From contig SVPI01000004.1 in the NCBI GenBank assembly GCA_015065935.1, positions 1-64,000 of the forward strand: a stretch of DNA of 64,000 bases, read 5' to 3'. The stretch is from Oscillospiraceae bacterium (GTDB lineage Bacteria; Bacillota; Clostridia; Oscillospirales; Acutalibacteraceae). The notes under the pieces were generated by a model, which did not search any database, was not told where the DNA came from, and saw only the letters and a program-made list of their open reading frames with translations. Below, in pieces: positions 41,923 to 51,956 of the stretch (position 1 is its first letter; the number at the start of each line of letters is the position of its first letter). Made by a program: the position numbers and the translations under genes.

Positions 41923-43389
41923 TCACCCGCCGTATTGCTCATAAAACTCGGTTATTCCGCTTTTTCGCTTGGCCAGCTCATCATAACGAGAAATATATTC
42001 ATAGGGGTACTTGAAATTAAAAATTCGTGAAATTTCGGGGCCGTTTGGACTTTTAAGCTTGGTTACAGCCGAAGCGCCAACGCCTAAAATTGTGTGGGTT
42101 TCATCCATAATATAAACATTATAAAGGCTTTCATAGCCCTTTTTGGCATAGCCCACATTTTCAAGATTTCCAACAGTTTTACTCTGCCGATACATATAAT
42201 ATGGCAAAATCCCCTTTTCGGTTAAGGCTTTCCTTGCGTATTCCACCATAGTTTCGGCAGTTTTACCGCTCTTAACTGTATGTAAAACGCCCTGCGCAGT
42301 TAAATCAGATGCTCTTTTCATTGCAAGGGAATGCACAGTTATGCTCTCGGGGGAAAGGGCAAGCAGTTTATCTACCGTTTCCTTAAAGCTTTCTGCAGTG
42401 TCGCCGGGTAGCCCTGCAATAAGGTCCATATTTATATTATTAAAGCCCATTTGCCTTGCAAGATTAAAGGCATCCACCACCATTTTAGCCGTGTGATTTC
42501 GGCCAATGGTTTTAAGCACCTCATCGTTCATTGTTTGAGGATTTATGCTAATTCTCGAAATGTTATGCTTTTTAAGAACTCCCAGCATCTCATCATTTAC
42601 CGTGTCGGGGCGGCCTGCCTCAACAGTGAATTCGAGAACCTCTGATAAATCAAAATTCTCCTCCACTGCCGAGAGAATTTCATCCATTTGGGCGGGCTCA
42701 ATGCTTGTGGGGGTGCCACCGCCCATATAAACGGTTTTAAGCTTTAAATTACATTCCTTTGCGATTTTAGCCGTTTGCTCAATTTCTTTACACAAAAGCT
42801 TAACATAATCGGGCACTAGCTTTTTAGCCTGTGCAATAGAGTGGGAAACAAAGGAGCAATAGGCGCACCTTGTGGGACAAAAGGGAATGGAAATGTAAAG
42901 ACTAAACCAGTCTTTTTCCGATTTGTTTATAATTTCCTCTTCGGTGCCAAAGGTTTCCTCACAAAGGGAAATTTTATTTTGTGACACTGCCAGTTCGTTG
43001 CTGAAATATTTTATTGTTTCCGCCTTGCCTTGCTTTCGGCAAAGGTTTGCAAAAAGCTTGGCCGGGCGAACGCCTGTTAAAATACCCCAGCTTGATTTAT
43101 AGCCTGTAAGGCGGCAAAAGCATTTGAAAAGGCACTGAGCAAGTTTTAATTCCTTTGTTTTTTCATCGCTTTCAAAGGGAATTTCCTCGCTAAATGCGGC
43201 AGTTTCCCCCGAAAGGCAAAGCTCGGCACTGCAAACAAGGCTCTGCCCTGCTTCTTTAATTTCGGCAAGGGCATAGTTTTTGCCGGTAACCTTTTCGCTT
43301 ACAATATTTATTTTTTCAAAGGGCAGAAAAATTCTGCACAGCTTTTCAAGCTCATACTTAAAATCATTGCCTAAAAGAATAAGTTCCAT
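41923..43389 (-). CDS. hemZ: Radical SAM coproporphyrinogen oxidase-like protein HemZ
   Basis: A 488-residue member of the HemN/HemW radical SAM group. An N-terminal domain of about 165 residues precedes the 4Fe-4S motif SIPFCPTRCAYCSF (CxxxCxxC), then YMGGGTPTS, DLIAGLPGDT and INPQTMNDEVL. The long N-terminal domain marks the HemZ branch. Whether it oxidises coproporphyrinogen here is uncertain since no other heme gene is nearby. It follows the MBL gene by two bases. Confidence 0.87.
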   Translation of the reverse strand: MELILLGNDFKYELEKLCRIFLPFEKINIVSEKVTGKNYALAEIKEAGQSLVCSAELCLSGETAAFSEEIPFESDEKTKELKLAQCLFKCFCRLTGYKSSWGILTGVRPAKLFANLCRKQGKAETIKYFSNELAVSQNKISLCEETFGTEEEIINKSEKDWFSLYISIPFCPTRCAYCSFVSHSIAQAKKLVPDYVKLLCKEIEQTAKIAKECNLKLKTVYMGGGTPTSIEPAQMDEILSAVEENFDLSEVLEFTVEAGRPDTVNDEMLGVLKKHNISRISINPQTMNDEVLKTIGRNHTAKMVVDAFNLARQMGFNNINMDLIAGLPGDTAESFKETVDKLLALSPESITVHSLAMKRASDLTAQGVLHTVKSGKTAETMVEYARKALTEKGILPYYMYRQSKTVGNLENVGYAKKGYESLYNVYIMDETHTILGVGASAVTKLKSPNGPEISRIFNFKYPYEYISRYDELAKRKSGITEFYEQYGG

Positions 43390-43391
43390 TT

Positions 43392-44000
43392 TTAAACCCT
43401 AGATAAATACATATTTTGTCTTTTTTCAGCCGAAAGGGTGGTTTCCTCGCCGTGACCTGCGAAAATTTTGTAATCACCCGAAAGGTTTTTAAGCCTTTTA
43501 AGGGAGGTAATCATTTTCTTTGCATCACTGCGGGGAAAATCGGTACGACCAATAGAGCCCTCAAAAAGGGTGTCCCCTGTTAATAAAATATTGCCTGTTT
43601 CAAAACAGCAAGAGCCTTTTGTGTGACCCGGGGTGTGAATAACCTTAAGTGTTATATCCCCCACACTAATTTCATCCCCATCCTCGAAGGTTTTATCGGG
43701 CGAAAATGGCGTGAGTGTTTGCCCAAAAAGGGCGCAAAGGGTGAAATGAGGGTACAAAAGGCACTCCTCATCACACTTATGAATAAGGATTTTAGCCCCT
43801 GTTTTCTCCCTTACAAGGGCGGCATCTTTTATGTGGTCAAAATGACCGTGGGTTAAAACTACAGCCCTATGCTCTATTCCCGAACGGTTTAAAAGCGCCG
43901 CTATTTCAGGGGTAAACTCATAAGGGTCAATAACCACAGCGGAGGACTCGGTTAAAAGAACATAGGTGTTACAGTATGTGGTAAATTTCCTAATTTCCAT
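43392..44000 (-). CDS. Metallo-beta-lactamase-fold hydrolase (glyoxalase II-like)
   Basis: A 202-residue hydrolase. Metal motif [11 protein letters not shown] (HxHxDH), then [30 protein letters not shown] and [14 protein letters not shown] give all zinc ligands of the GloB/YcbL type. It probably cleaves small thioesters. The gene order dtd-MBL-hemZ downstream of relA is conserved in many Firmicutes. The first codons overlap the end of the restored dtd frame by 11 bases. Confidence 0.9.
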   Translation of the reverse strand: MEIRKFTTYCNTYVLLTESSAVVIDPYEFTPEIAALLNRSGIEHRAVVLTHGHFDHIKDAALVREKTGAKILIHKCDEECLLYPHFTLCALFGQTLTPFSPDKTFEDGDEISVGDITLKVIHTPGHTKGSCCFETGNILLTGDTLFEGSIGRTDFPRSDAKKMITSLKRLKNLSGDYKIFAGHGEETTLSAEKRQNMYLSRV

Positions 44001-44456
44001 TTTTCTTTACCCAAATGTCGGTGTCGAGAATAATGGTGACAGGGCCATCGCCCTCCATTGACACCTTCATATCGGCGCCAAACTCCCCTGTTTGCACCTT
44101 TTTAACGCCGTTTTTAACTAGTTCTCGGCAGAAAAACTCATAAGCCTGTTGGCTTCATTCGGCTCCATTGCGTGGGCAAAGGAGGGGCGGTTGCCCTTTT
44201 TGGTATCGGCACAAAGGGTGAAATTGGAAACCACCAGGGTCTGCCCGCCAATATCAAGAAGGGATAGGTTCATTTTATCGTTTTCATCGGTAAAAACCCT
44301 AAGGTCGCTCACCTTTCTTGCCAAAAGGGTTGCCTCAGCCTCACTGTCGGCCTCGCCGACACCAAGAAGCACCAAAAAACCTTTTTCAATTTTTCCTACG
44401 GTTTTATTTTCCACCGTAACGGCAGAAAAGTTAACCCGCTGAATTATTGCTTTCAT
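43990..44456 (-). pseudogene. dtd: D-aminoacyl-tRNA deacylase, interrupted by a frameshift
   Basis: Dtd removes D-amino acids from tRNA. The first frame (44456 down to about 44146) reads AIIQRVNFSAVTVENKTVG, then LLGVGEADSE and TLCADTKKGNRPSFAHAMEP, the normal active-site region, and then runs to a stop after LMSFSAEN. One base out of register the minus strand continues as [20 protein letters not shown] followed by [19 protein letters not shown], the missing Dtd C terminus, ending in TAG at 43990. A single lost base near 44143-44150 explains this; restored length would be about 155 residues. Genuine mutation, assembly error and frameshifting remain possible; no canonical slippery site is seen. 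Confidence 0.85.
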
Positions 44457-44472
44457 ATTTTAAAACACCAAC

Positions 44473-46677
44473 TTACTGTGTCATTCGGTCAACACTAAAC
44501 ACGCCGTGAATTTTCTCAAGGCGGGAAATAATGTTTTTAAGGTGCTCAACGCTTTCGGCACTAACCGTTATATTAACAACGCAGTTGCCGTTTTTAACCT
44601 GTCGGGCATTAATAGCGTGAAGCGGCACCCTTAAATTGTAAATAACGGTTGTAACATCAAGAAGCATTCCCTCGCGGTCAACTCCCATAATTTGGAGTGA
44701 GGAGGTAAAGTTATCCCTTTGACCCCCTGCCCAGTGGGCATTGAGCCAGCGGTCGGGCTCGGTAGCTAAAGATAAATCCCTTGGTACATTGTTACAATCT
44801 CTTTTATGAATTGAAACGCCGTGACCGCGGGTGATAAAGCCAACAATTTCATCGCCCGGCAGCGGTGTACAGCATTTTGAAAATTTAATAAGGCAATTGT
44901 CAATGCCCTCAACAATAACACCATCGGAAGATTTTGCAGTTTTAGGCTTAATAACGGCGGAAGCCGCAATGGGAGCCTTGGCCTTTGACTGCTTATTAAA
45001 TTCATCCTTAAGGCGGGGCATAATTTTAGATAAAGTTATACCGCCGTAGCCGATAGCGGCATAAAAATCCTCAATGTTATCGAGCTTTTGCTTTTTAAAG
45101 GCACTCTCTAACAGTTCCAGCACCAAATCATCGGAAATATTAAGACCCCACTGTTTAAGCTCACGCTCAAACTCAGCCTTTCCGGTCACAATGTTTTCGG
45201 GTCTCTTTTCCTTTTTAAACCAGCTTCTTATTTTGGATTTTGCCTGACCTGTAACGGCAATTTTAAGCCAATCACGGCTGGGGCCGCGGCCTGCCTGATT
45301 AGAGGTTAATATTTCAATAATTTCGCCTGTTTCAATAACATGGTTAATGGGAACAATTTTTCCGTCAACCTTAGCGCCCACCATTTTAATACCAACGGCA
45401 GAGTGAATAGCAAAGGCAAAGTCAACAATAGTAGCGCCAACAGGCAGGTTAATAACATCGCCCTTGGGGGTAACTGCGAAAACATCCTCAGGGGCTAAAT
45501 CCACCTTAATGGTGCTTATAATATCGGTAGCATCCTCAGATTCCTGCTGTGAATCAATAAGCTGGCGAATCCAGGCGAGGCGCTCCTCCATTTTTGTGTT
45601 ATTTTCGGTTATGCCCTCTTTATATTTCCAGTGGGCCGCAATTCCGAATTCTGCGGTGTGGTGCATATCCCAGGTGCGAATTTGAATTTCAAAGGGAACA
45701 CCCTCGCGGGAAATAACCGTTGTATGAAGGGACTGATACATATTGGGCTTAGGGGTTGAAATATAGTCCTTAAAACGGTTAGGTATAGGCCTAAACATAT
45801 CGTGCATAATGCCGAGAATGTTATAGCAGTCGGTTACTGTATTTGTGATAATTCGAATGGCGTAAATATCATAAATTTCATCAAAATCCTTGCCCTGAAC
45901 ATACATTTTACGGTAAATTCCATTAATGGATTTTACCCTGCCCTGAAAGGTAACGCTGGCGCCCGAAAGGTTCTCCCCCAGGCGCTCCTCAACGCGGGCG
46001 CGAATTTCCTTTATAATTTCTTCTCTTTCGTGCTTTTTAATTTTTAATAGGTTTTCAATTTCGCCGTAAGCCACAGGGTCAAGGTAGAAAAGGGCTCTGT
46101 CCTCAAGCTCCTCTTTAACAGCACGGATACCGAGCCTGTGTGCAATAGGGGCGTAAACCTCCATTGTTTCAAGGGCAACATCTCTGCGCTTTTGCTCAGG
46201 CATTGCATCAAGGGTGCGCATATTGTGAAGGCGGTCGGCAAGTTTAATAACAATAACGCGAATGTCCTTAGCCATTGCAACAAGCATTTTTCTAAGGCTT
46301 TCGGCCTGCTGCTGTTCCTTAGTGGAAAAGAAAATTCGACCGATTTTGGTTACACCATCAACAATTAGGGCAACCTCCTCGCCAAAGCTTTCCTCAATTT
46401 CCTCAAGAGCTATGGGGGTGTCCTCAACAACATCGTGCAAAAGGGCAGCGGCAATAGACTGGCTGTCCATTCCAAGGGAAATAATTATTTCGCAAACGTG
46501 GAAGGGGTGAAAATAATATGCTTCACCTGAAGAGCGCAACTGGCCCTCATGGGCGTTAACACACCATTCAAAGGCGCGGCGAATAAGGGCATAATCATAG
46601 GTCCTGCCCTCTTTTTCGGCTGTTTTCATTTGATTTTCAAGGAGTTGATAGTTTTTCTCATAATCCTCTTTAAGCAT
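44473..46677 (-). CDS. relA: Bifunctional (p)ppGpp synthetase/hydrolase
   Basis: A 734-residue RSH protein controlling the stringent response. The HD hydrolase domain has YYFHPFHVCEI and AALLHDVVEDT (about 55-90), the synthetase domain IYAIRIIT and HTTVISREGVPFEIQIRT, then TGS (VTPKGDVINLPVGATIVDF), a Cys/His-rich zinc region CCTPLPGDEIVGF and a C-terminal ACT domain. Both catalytic domains look intact. ATG 46677 behind AGGTGA is preferred to the GTG three codons earlier. It overlaps recJ by eight bases. Confidence 0.96.
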   Translation of the reverse strand: MLKEDYEKNYQLLENQMKTAEKEGRTYDYALIRRAFEWCVNAHEGQLRSSGEAYYFHPFHVCEIIISLGMDSQSIAAALLHDVVEDTPIALEEIEESFGEEVALIVDGVTKIGRIFFSTKEQQQAESLRKMLVAMAKDIRVIVIKLADRLHNMRTLDAMPEQKRRDVALETMEVYAPIAHRLGIRAVKEELEDRALFYLDPVAYGEIENLLKIKKHEREEIIKEIRARVEERLGENLSGASVTFQGRVKSINGIYRKMYVQGKDFDEIYDIYAIRIITNTVTDCYNILGIMHDMFRPIPNRFKDYISTPKPNMYQSLHTTVISREGVPFEIQIRTWDMHHTAEFGIAAHWKYKEGITENNTKMEERLAWIRQLIDSQQESEDATDIISTIKVDLAPEDVFAVTPKGDVINLPVGATIVDFAFAIHSAVGIKMVGAKVDGKIVPINHVIETGEIIEILTSNQAGRGPSRDWLKIAVTGQAKSKIRSWFKKEKRPENIVTGKAEFERELKQWGLNISDDLVLELLESAFKKQKLDNIEDFYAAIGYGGITLSKIMPRLKDEFNKQSKAKAPIAASAVIKPKTAKSSDGVIVEGIDNCLIKFSKCCTPLPGDEIVGFITRGHGVSIHKRDCNNVPRDLSLATEPDRWLNAHWAGGQRDNFTSSLQIMGVDREGMLLDVTTVIYNLRVPLHAINARQVKNGNCVVNITVSAESVEHLKNIISRLEKIHGVFSVDRMTQ

Positions 46678-48694
46678 TATTTTCACCTGCCTTTCTTAAA
46701 ATTTGTGCATTCATTAAATCGGTTTTAGGGGCGTTTTTTACGGTGCTCAACCTTAAAACACCATCGGTTTCACTACCGCTTAAAAGGGATAACTCCAGAA
46801 GGGCATCAATAGCCACCTGAGTTTTAAAGTGGGATAGTGCCGGGTAAAGCTTTTGTTTAAGCTTTTCGGCTGAAATTGTGCCCTGCATAACGGTTTTATA
46901 AACAATACCAACCTCATCACGGGTGGGATTTATAGGTGAAAAATCCGCATTTTTTCCGGCTTTCAGTTCATCATAAAGCGCCTGGCACCTAAAATATTCC
47001 TCTTCCTTTAGGTCACTTAAGCGAATGCCCTTAACGAACACTGAAAGATTTTCTTCACCACCGAAAACATTTATATCGAGGGTTACGGCAAGGTCTAGTG
47101 TATCGCCCTCGGAAAAGGGGAATTTATCCTGTGTAACACCAAAAAGCAAGCACTGGAATGAAGAGGCCTCCTTCGAAAATAAAAGGCGTAAATGCTTGCC
47201 GTTTGCAATTGGTGTTATGCGGTTTAAAACTACGTTGCAAAGGGCAAAAACAGGCTGCGGATTTCCCATTCCAAAGGGTTCCAGCGCCTTTATGTTTTCA
47301 GCAAGGGAAATACTAAGTGCCGCAGGATTTAAGCGGCAGTCAAGCTCAAGTGTTGGCACTGCCTGCTGCTGCAAAGTTTCGGCAAAGTCGTTAATCCTTT
47401 GTCTGAAAACATCAATATTTTCGGTTTTAAGGGTAACACCGCAGGCCAGGGCGTGACCGCCAAACTGCACCGTTAAATGGGATGCAAAATTAACGGCATC
47501 AAAAAGCTGGAAGCCGTTAAAACTCCTGCCGGAGCCAAAGGCAAGGTCATTTTCAACCGTTAAAACAATGGCAGGCTTGCCATAAAATTCGCACAGCTTT
47601 CCTGCAACAATGCCAACAACACCACTGTGCCAGTTTTCACCCTGCACAACAATTATCCTTTGGTGATTATACCCATTATTCTCAATTATTTTTACCGCTT
47701 CGGCAAAAATTTTTCTTTCTTTTTCCTGCCTTGCACCGTTCTCCCTATCAAGGGTGTCGGATACGGTGAGGGCATCCTTAATATCCTGTGAAAGCAACAG
47801 TTCAACCGCACGCTTTGCGTCGCCCATTCTGCCGGCCGCGTTAATTCTGGGCACCACGGAAAAGGCAATCTTTTCACTTGTTACGGCATCGCGGCCGACC
47901 CCTGAAATTTGGAGCAGTGCCGAAATGCCCTTGCGAAGCTTTTTAGAATATTTCAAAACCCTTAGGCACATTTTAACAATGCTTCGGTTATCCCCTGTGA
48001 GGGGCATAACATCGCCAACGGTGCCAATGCCCACAAGGTCGGCATAGCGTGGCAACAGCTGTTCGGCAGGCTTTTCCTCCATTGCGCAAACCAACTTAAA
48101 TGCAACGGTAACACCGCAAATGCTTTTAAAGGTTGAGGGGCAATCTTCTCGGTGGGGGTCAACAACGGCTGCGGCGGCAGGCAAAACCTCCTGTGGCAAA
48201 TGGTGGTCGGTAACCACAACGGTCATACCAAGGGAATTTGCAAGCTCTATTTCTTTAACGGCGGCAATGCCGTTATCAACGGTAATAATGGTGCCAACGC
48301 CCTTATCATAAAGCGCCTTAACCGATTCCTCGTGCATTCCGTAGCCCTCGGTAATACGGTCGGGAATATAATAAATAACCCTGGCTCCCCTGCTACTTAA
48401 ATAGTCAACAAGAAGCGCTGTGGCGGTAACACCATCACAGTCATAATCGCCGTAAACCGCAATTAAATCATCATTTTCAATAGACTGATTTACAATTTGT
48501 GCCGCTTTTTCTATATCGGCAAGCTCTCTATAATCGGAAATGTTGGGCTCATCGGATAGAAATTCCTCTAAGGCGGCGGCATCGGTATAGCCACGTGAGG
48601 CGGCAATGAGGGCGGTAAAAGCATCAATATCGCACTCCTCAGCAAGGCTTTTTGCAAGCTCCTTATTGGTCTTTGCCAAAAGCCATCTTTTCAT
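46670..48694 (-). CDS. recJ: Single-stranded-DNA-specific exonuclease RecJ
   Basis: A 674-residue 5'-3' exonuclease for recombination repair. DHH motifs are clear: AVYGDYDCDGVTATALL, VTDHHLP, and the DHHA1 region FGGHALACGVTL; GSGRSFNGF precedes it. A further C-terminal part of about 150 residues follows, common in Firmicute RecJ. Three near starts exist (GTG 48709, ATG 48700, ATG 48694); GGTGAGG is best spaced for 48694. recJ-relA-dtd order is conserved in Firmicutes. Confidence 0.95.
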   Translation of the reverse strand: MKRWLLAKTNKELAKSLAEECDIDAFTALIAASRGYTDAAALEEFLSDEPNISDYRELADIEKAAQIVNQSIENDDLIAVYGDYDCDGVTATALLVDYLSSRGARVIYYIPDRITEGYGMHEESVKALYDKGVGTIITVDNGIAAVKEIELANSLGMTVVVTDHHLPQEVLPAAAAVVDPHREDCPSTFKSICGVTVAFKLVCAMEEKPAEQLLPRYADLVGIGTVGDVMPLTGDNRSIVKMCLRVLKYSKKLRKGISALLQISGVGRDAVTSEKIAFSVVPRINAAGRMGDAKRAVELLLSQDIKDALTVSDTLDRENGARQEKERKIFAEAVKIIENNGYNHQRIIVVQGENWHSGVVGIVAGKLCEFYGKPAIVLTVENDLAFGSGRSFNGFQLFDAVNFASHLTVQFGGHALACGVTLKTENIDVFRQRINDFAETLQQQAVPTLELDCRLNPAALSISLAENIKALEPFGMGNPQPVFALCNVVLNRITPIANGKHLRLLFSKEASSFQCLLFGVTQDKFPFSEGDTLDLAVTLDINVFGGEENLSVFVKGIRLSDLKEEEYFRCQALYDELKAGKNADFSPINPTRDEVGIVYKTVMQGTISAEKLKQKLYPALSHFKTQVAIDALLELSLLSGSETDGVLRLSTVKNAPKTDLMNAQILRKAGENNA

Positions 48695-48767
48695 CGCCAT
48701 TTTCCTCACCGCCTTTTAAATATATTATATCATTATAATATTACCACCAAACTAATATATTTGCAAG

Positions 48768-48797
48768 AAAAAAAGCCGCAACAAGTTGCGGCTTTTT
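48768..48797 (-). terminator. Terminator of serC-serA
   Basis: GCCGCAAC and GTTGCGGC with A/T flanks and a T-run on the minus strand, 16 bases after the serA stop. Confidence 0.92.
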
Positions 48798-48812
48798 AAA
48801 ATATTATTCAGC

Positions 48813-49976
48813 TTAAATAACGCGAACTCTGATAACGCCCTCAAGGTTTTCAATAACCTTTGCAATGGCATCAAAATCGGCTTCGCCGATATCAAGCATT
48901 GTGTAGGCATTATCACCCTTGGATTTGTTAAGCAGGTTTTCAATGTTAATGTTGTATTTACCGATTTCACTTGTAATAGCGCTCAAAATGTTAGGAATAT
49001 TTTTGTGCATTACACAAATGCGCTTAATGCCGCTTCTGGGCATTGTGATTTCAGGCATATTAACGCTGTTAACAATGTTGCCGTTTTCAATGTAATCAAT
49101 AAGCTGGTCGGCTGCCATTTTTGCACAGTTATCCTCAGATTCGGGGGTTGATGCACCAAGGTGAGGAATTGCAATAACACCATCTACGCCAATCATCTCA
49201 TCGGTGGGGAAATCGGTAACATAGGCGGCTACCTTGCCCTCCTCAAGGGCGGCAATCATATCATCAGATTTAACTAAATCTGCGCGGGCAAAGTTAAGAA
49301 CTCTAACACCGTTTTTCATTGCGGCAATGGCATTTTTATCAATAAATCCCTTTGTATCGGGAGTTAAAGGAACGTGAATTGTAATATAATCGCAGTTCTC
49401 ATAAATTTCCTGTAGGCTGTCAACGTGAATAGCGTTGTGGGTAATGCTCCAAGCGGCTTTTACCGAAAGATAGGGGTCATAGCCGTAAACCTTCATACCA
49501 AGGGCATTGGCGGCATTTGCAACAAGTGCGCCGATAGCGCCAAGACCGATAACACCAAGCTTTTTACCACGGATTTCGGGACCGACAAAGGCGCCCTTAC
49601 CCTTTTCAACCATTTTGCCAACCTCAGCGCCGTTGCCCTTTAAGGTTTTTGCCCATTCAATAGCGGGAATAACGCGGCGCGAGCAGATAAGAAGACCGCC
49701 GATAACAAGCTCCTTAACAGCGTTAGCGTTAGCACCGGGGGTGTTGAAAACAACAATACCCTCGGCAGAGCAGCGCTCAATAGGAATATTGTTTGTGCCG
49801 GCACCTGCGCGAGCTATTGCCTTTAAGGTTTCGGGGAACTCGGTGTCGTGGAGGGCAGCCGAACGAACGATAGCGCCATCAGGGTTAGCAATGTTATCAC
49901 CGATAGCATATTGCTCCTTATCAAAAACATCTAGACCTGCGGCAGAAATTTTATTGTAAGTTAAAATATTATACAT
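48813..49976 (-). CDS. serA: D-3-phosphoglycerate dehydrogenase
   Basis: A 387-residue NAD-dependent enzyme starting serine synthesis. Rossmann loop LGVIGLGAIGALVANAA, catalytic Arg in LNFARADLV, and the catalytic His in PHLGASTPESEDNCA. A C-terminal ACT domain (about 318-387, KRICVMHKNIPNILSAI) is the usual serine sensor. It is the short SerA type without the extra ASB domain. It lies five bases after serC; both come from the serC promoter. Confidence 0.95.
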   Translation of the reverse strand: MYNILTYNKISAAGLDVFDKEQYAIGDNIANPDGAIVRSAALHDTEFPETLKAIARAGAGTNNIPIERCSAEGIVVFNTPGANANAVKELVIGGLLICSRRVIPAIEWAKTLKGNGAEVGKMVEKGKGAFVGPEIRGKKLGVIGLGAIGALVANAANALGMKVYGYDPYLSVKAAWSITHNAIHVDSLQEIYENCDYITIHVPLTPDTKGFIDKNAIAAMKNGVRVLNFARADLVKSDDMIAALEEGKVAAYVTDFPTDEMIGVDGVIAIPHLGASTPESEDNCAKMAADQLIDYIENGNIVNSVNMPEITMPRSGIKRICVMHKNIPNILSAITSEIGKYNINIENLLNKSKGDNAYTMLDIGEADFDAIAKVIENLEGVIRVRVI

Positions 49977-49981
49977 AAGCG

Positions 49982-51064
49982 TTAACCATTTTCCTTTTCA
50001 AAATTTGCCATAAACTCTACGAGCTTTTCTACGCCCTCAACCGGCATTGCATTATAAATTGAAGCGCGCATTCCACCAACCGAGCGGTGACCCTTAAGGT
50101 TAACAAAGCCTGCTTTTTTGGCTTCAGCTACAAACTTGGCATCAAGCTCTTCGTTACCTGTTACAAAGGGAACGTTCATAAGTGAACGGTCGGCCTTTTC
50201 TACAGTGCCCTTGAACATTTTGCTGTTATCAAGGAAATCATAAAGAATTTTAGCCTTTTTCTCATTAATTTCCTTAATTTTTGGGAGTCCGCCAAGCTTC
50301 TTAATCCACTTAAGCACCAAGCCTGCAACATAAATGGTGTAGCAAGGGGGTGTGTTAAACATTGAGCCGTTATCGGCATGGGTTGCATAGTTAAACATTG
50401 TGGGGGTAATATCTTTGGCATTGCCGATTAAATCCTTACGGATAATGACAATGGTAAGACCTGCAGGAGCAAGGTTTTTCTGAGCGCCTGCATAAAGAAC
50501 GCCGAACTTCGAAACATCAATAGGCTCGGATAAAATGCAGCTGGAAATATCGGCAACAAGAGGAACATTGCCTGTATCGGGAAGCTCGGTAAAGCGGGTG
50601 CCGTAAATTGTGTTATTCATACAAATGTGAAAATAGTCGGCATCGGGAGTGAAGGTAGCCTTATCAAGCTTAGGTATGTAGGAATAGGTTTTATCAGCAG
50701 AAGATGCAACAACCTTTGCTTCACCGTAGCGAGCGGCCTCCTTATAAGCCTTGTTAGCCCACTGACCTGTTACAACAAAATCGGCCTTACCGCTTTTGTT
50801 CATAAGGTTTAAGGGCACCATAGCAAACTGTGAGGAAGCACCGCCCTGTAAAAAGAGCACCTCGTAGTTTTCGGGAATATTCATAATTTCGCGAAGATTT
50901 GCCTCGGTTTCCTTAATTATGGCATCATATTCCTTTGAACGGTGGGACATTTCCATAACCGACTGACCTGTTGCGCCAAATTCGCACATTTCTTTTGCGG
51001 CGGTCTCCAAAACCTCTAAGGGCAGCATGGAGGGACCTGCACTAAAATTATAAACTCTTGACAT
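49982..51064 (-). CDS. serC: Phosphoserine aminotransferase
   Basis: A 360-residue PLP enzyme converting 3-phosphohydroxypyruvate to phosphoserine. VYNFSAGPSMLPLEVLE at the start, FLQGGASSQFAMVPLNL, the PLP-lysine region LYAGAQKNLAPAGLTIVII, and GHRSVGGMRASIYNAMP at the end identify it clearly. With serA it gives two of three serine steps; serB is not seen in the operon. Confidence 0.97.
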   Translation of the reverse strand: MSRVYNFSAGPSMLPLEVLETAAKEMCEFGATGQSVMEMSHRSKEYDAIIKETEANLREIMNIPENYEVLFLQGGASSQFAMVPLNLMNKSGKADFVVTGQWANKAYKEAARYGEAKVVASSADKTYSYIPKLDKATFTPDADYFHICMNNTIYGTRFTELPDTGNVPLVADISSCILSEPIDVSKFGVLYAGAQKNLAPAGLTIVIIRKDLIGNAKDITPTMFNYATHADNGSMFNTPPCYTIYVAGLVLKWIKKLGGLPKIKEINEKKAKILYDFLDNSKMFKGTVEKADRSLMNVPFVTGNEELDAKFVAEAKKAGFVNLKGHRSVGGMRASIYNAMPVEGVEKLVEFMANFEKENG

Positions 51065-51099
51065 AATTTATTTCCCCTATCGTGAAAAAATTTTATTCC

Positions 51100-51128
51100 A
51101 TTATATGCCCCTGTTTTTCTAATGTCAA
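51100..51128 (-). promoter_or_regulatory. SigA promoter of serC-serA
   Basis: Minus strand consensus TTGACA, 17-base spacer, TATAAT, with a leader of only about 30 bases; no riboswitch could fit. Confidence 0.85.
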
Positions 51129-51214
51129 CACATTTGTTAAAATATTATCAATGTTTTTTCAAAATTTTTTGGTTTTTCTTAAAAGTTTGTTATTTTTTTG
51201 TCAATGTGTCTTAT

Positions 51215-51245
51215 AAAAACACCCGCCATGTTTTGACGGGTGCCT
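51215..51245 (-). terminator. Terminator of the HAD phosphatase unit
   Basis: CACCCG/CGGGTG stem with a T-run on the minus strand, seven bases after the HAD gene stop. Confidence 0.8.
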
Positions 51246-51251
51246 TTATCA

Positions 51252-51935
51252 TTATGAATTTTCAAGAATTTCTATAAGCTCGGCAAAGTTTTTTGCCGTA
51301 TATGTAGGCTCATATATTGCCCTTTCTCCCATCGGATTAAACCAAAGGGTATCAATACCGCTGTTAATGCCACCTAAAATATCAGAGCTCATTGAATCGC
51401 CAATAACAATAATTTTAGATTTATCCTTTTCGGGAATATTTTTTAGAACATAATCAAAATATTCCTTTTCGGGCTTTTGGTGGCCGATAGCCTCCGAAAC
51501 AAAAACGCCCTTGGCAAAATTTAAAATTCCCGAATTTTTAATTCGCTTTTCCTGGGTTACGGCGTTGCCGTTGGTGGTGTAATAAATCTCAAATTTTTTT
51601 GATAAACGCTCTATCATATTGAGAGCGCCATCAAGGGGAAAATGAAAGGTTTTTAAAGCCTCAATATATTCATCGGAAATCTTTTTGCTATTTCCTTCAA
51701 AGCCCTTTTCCTTTAAAAAAGCCTTAAAACGACCCTCGTAAATTTCACTTTTCTTAATTTCTCCACGCTCAAACATTTTCCAAAAGCGGTCGTTAACACC
51801 GCTATAGTAAACAATGTTTTCATCACTTGCCTCAATGCCGTTATTTTTCATAACAAGGCCTACGGCCTCCCGCTCACAGCGGGTGAAATCAAGAATTGTG
51901 TTATCAACATCAAAAAGTAAGGTAGTATAGCTCAT
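51252..51935 (-). CDS. HAD-superfamily phosphatase, YjjG-like nucleotidase
   Basis: A 227-residue phosphatase. Motif I LFDVDNTILDF with the nucleophile Asp, motif II YYTTNGNAV, motif III Lys in GHQKPEKEYFDYVL, motif IV VIGDSMSSDI. The helical cap between I and II and the form FDVDNTIL fit the YjjG noncanonical pyrimidine nucleotidase branch. It is last of an apparent minus-strand operon with two zinc-finger membrane proteins and a NUDIX hydrolase. Confidence 0.88.
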   Translation of the reverse strand: MSYTTLLFDVDNTILDFTRCEREAVGLVMKNNGIEASDENIVYYSGVNDRFWKMFERGEIKKSEIYEGRFKAFLKEKGFEGNSKKISDEYIEALKTFHFPLDGALNMIERLSKKFEIYYTTNGNAVTQEKRIKNSGILNFAKGVFVSEAIGHQKPEKEYFDYVLKNIPEKDKSKIIVIGDSMSSDILGGINSGIDTLWFNPMGERAIYEPTYTAKNFAELIEILENS

Positions 51936-51956
51936 TAAAATATCCTTTATGTATTT

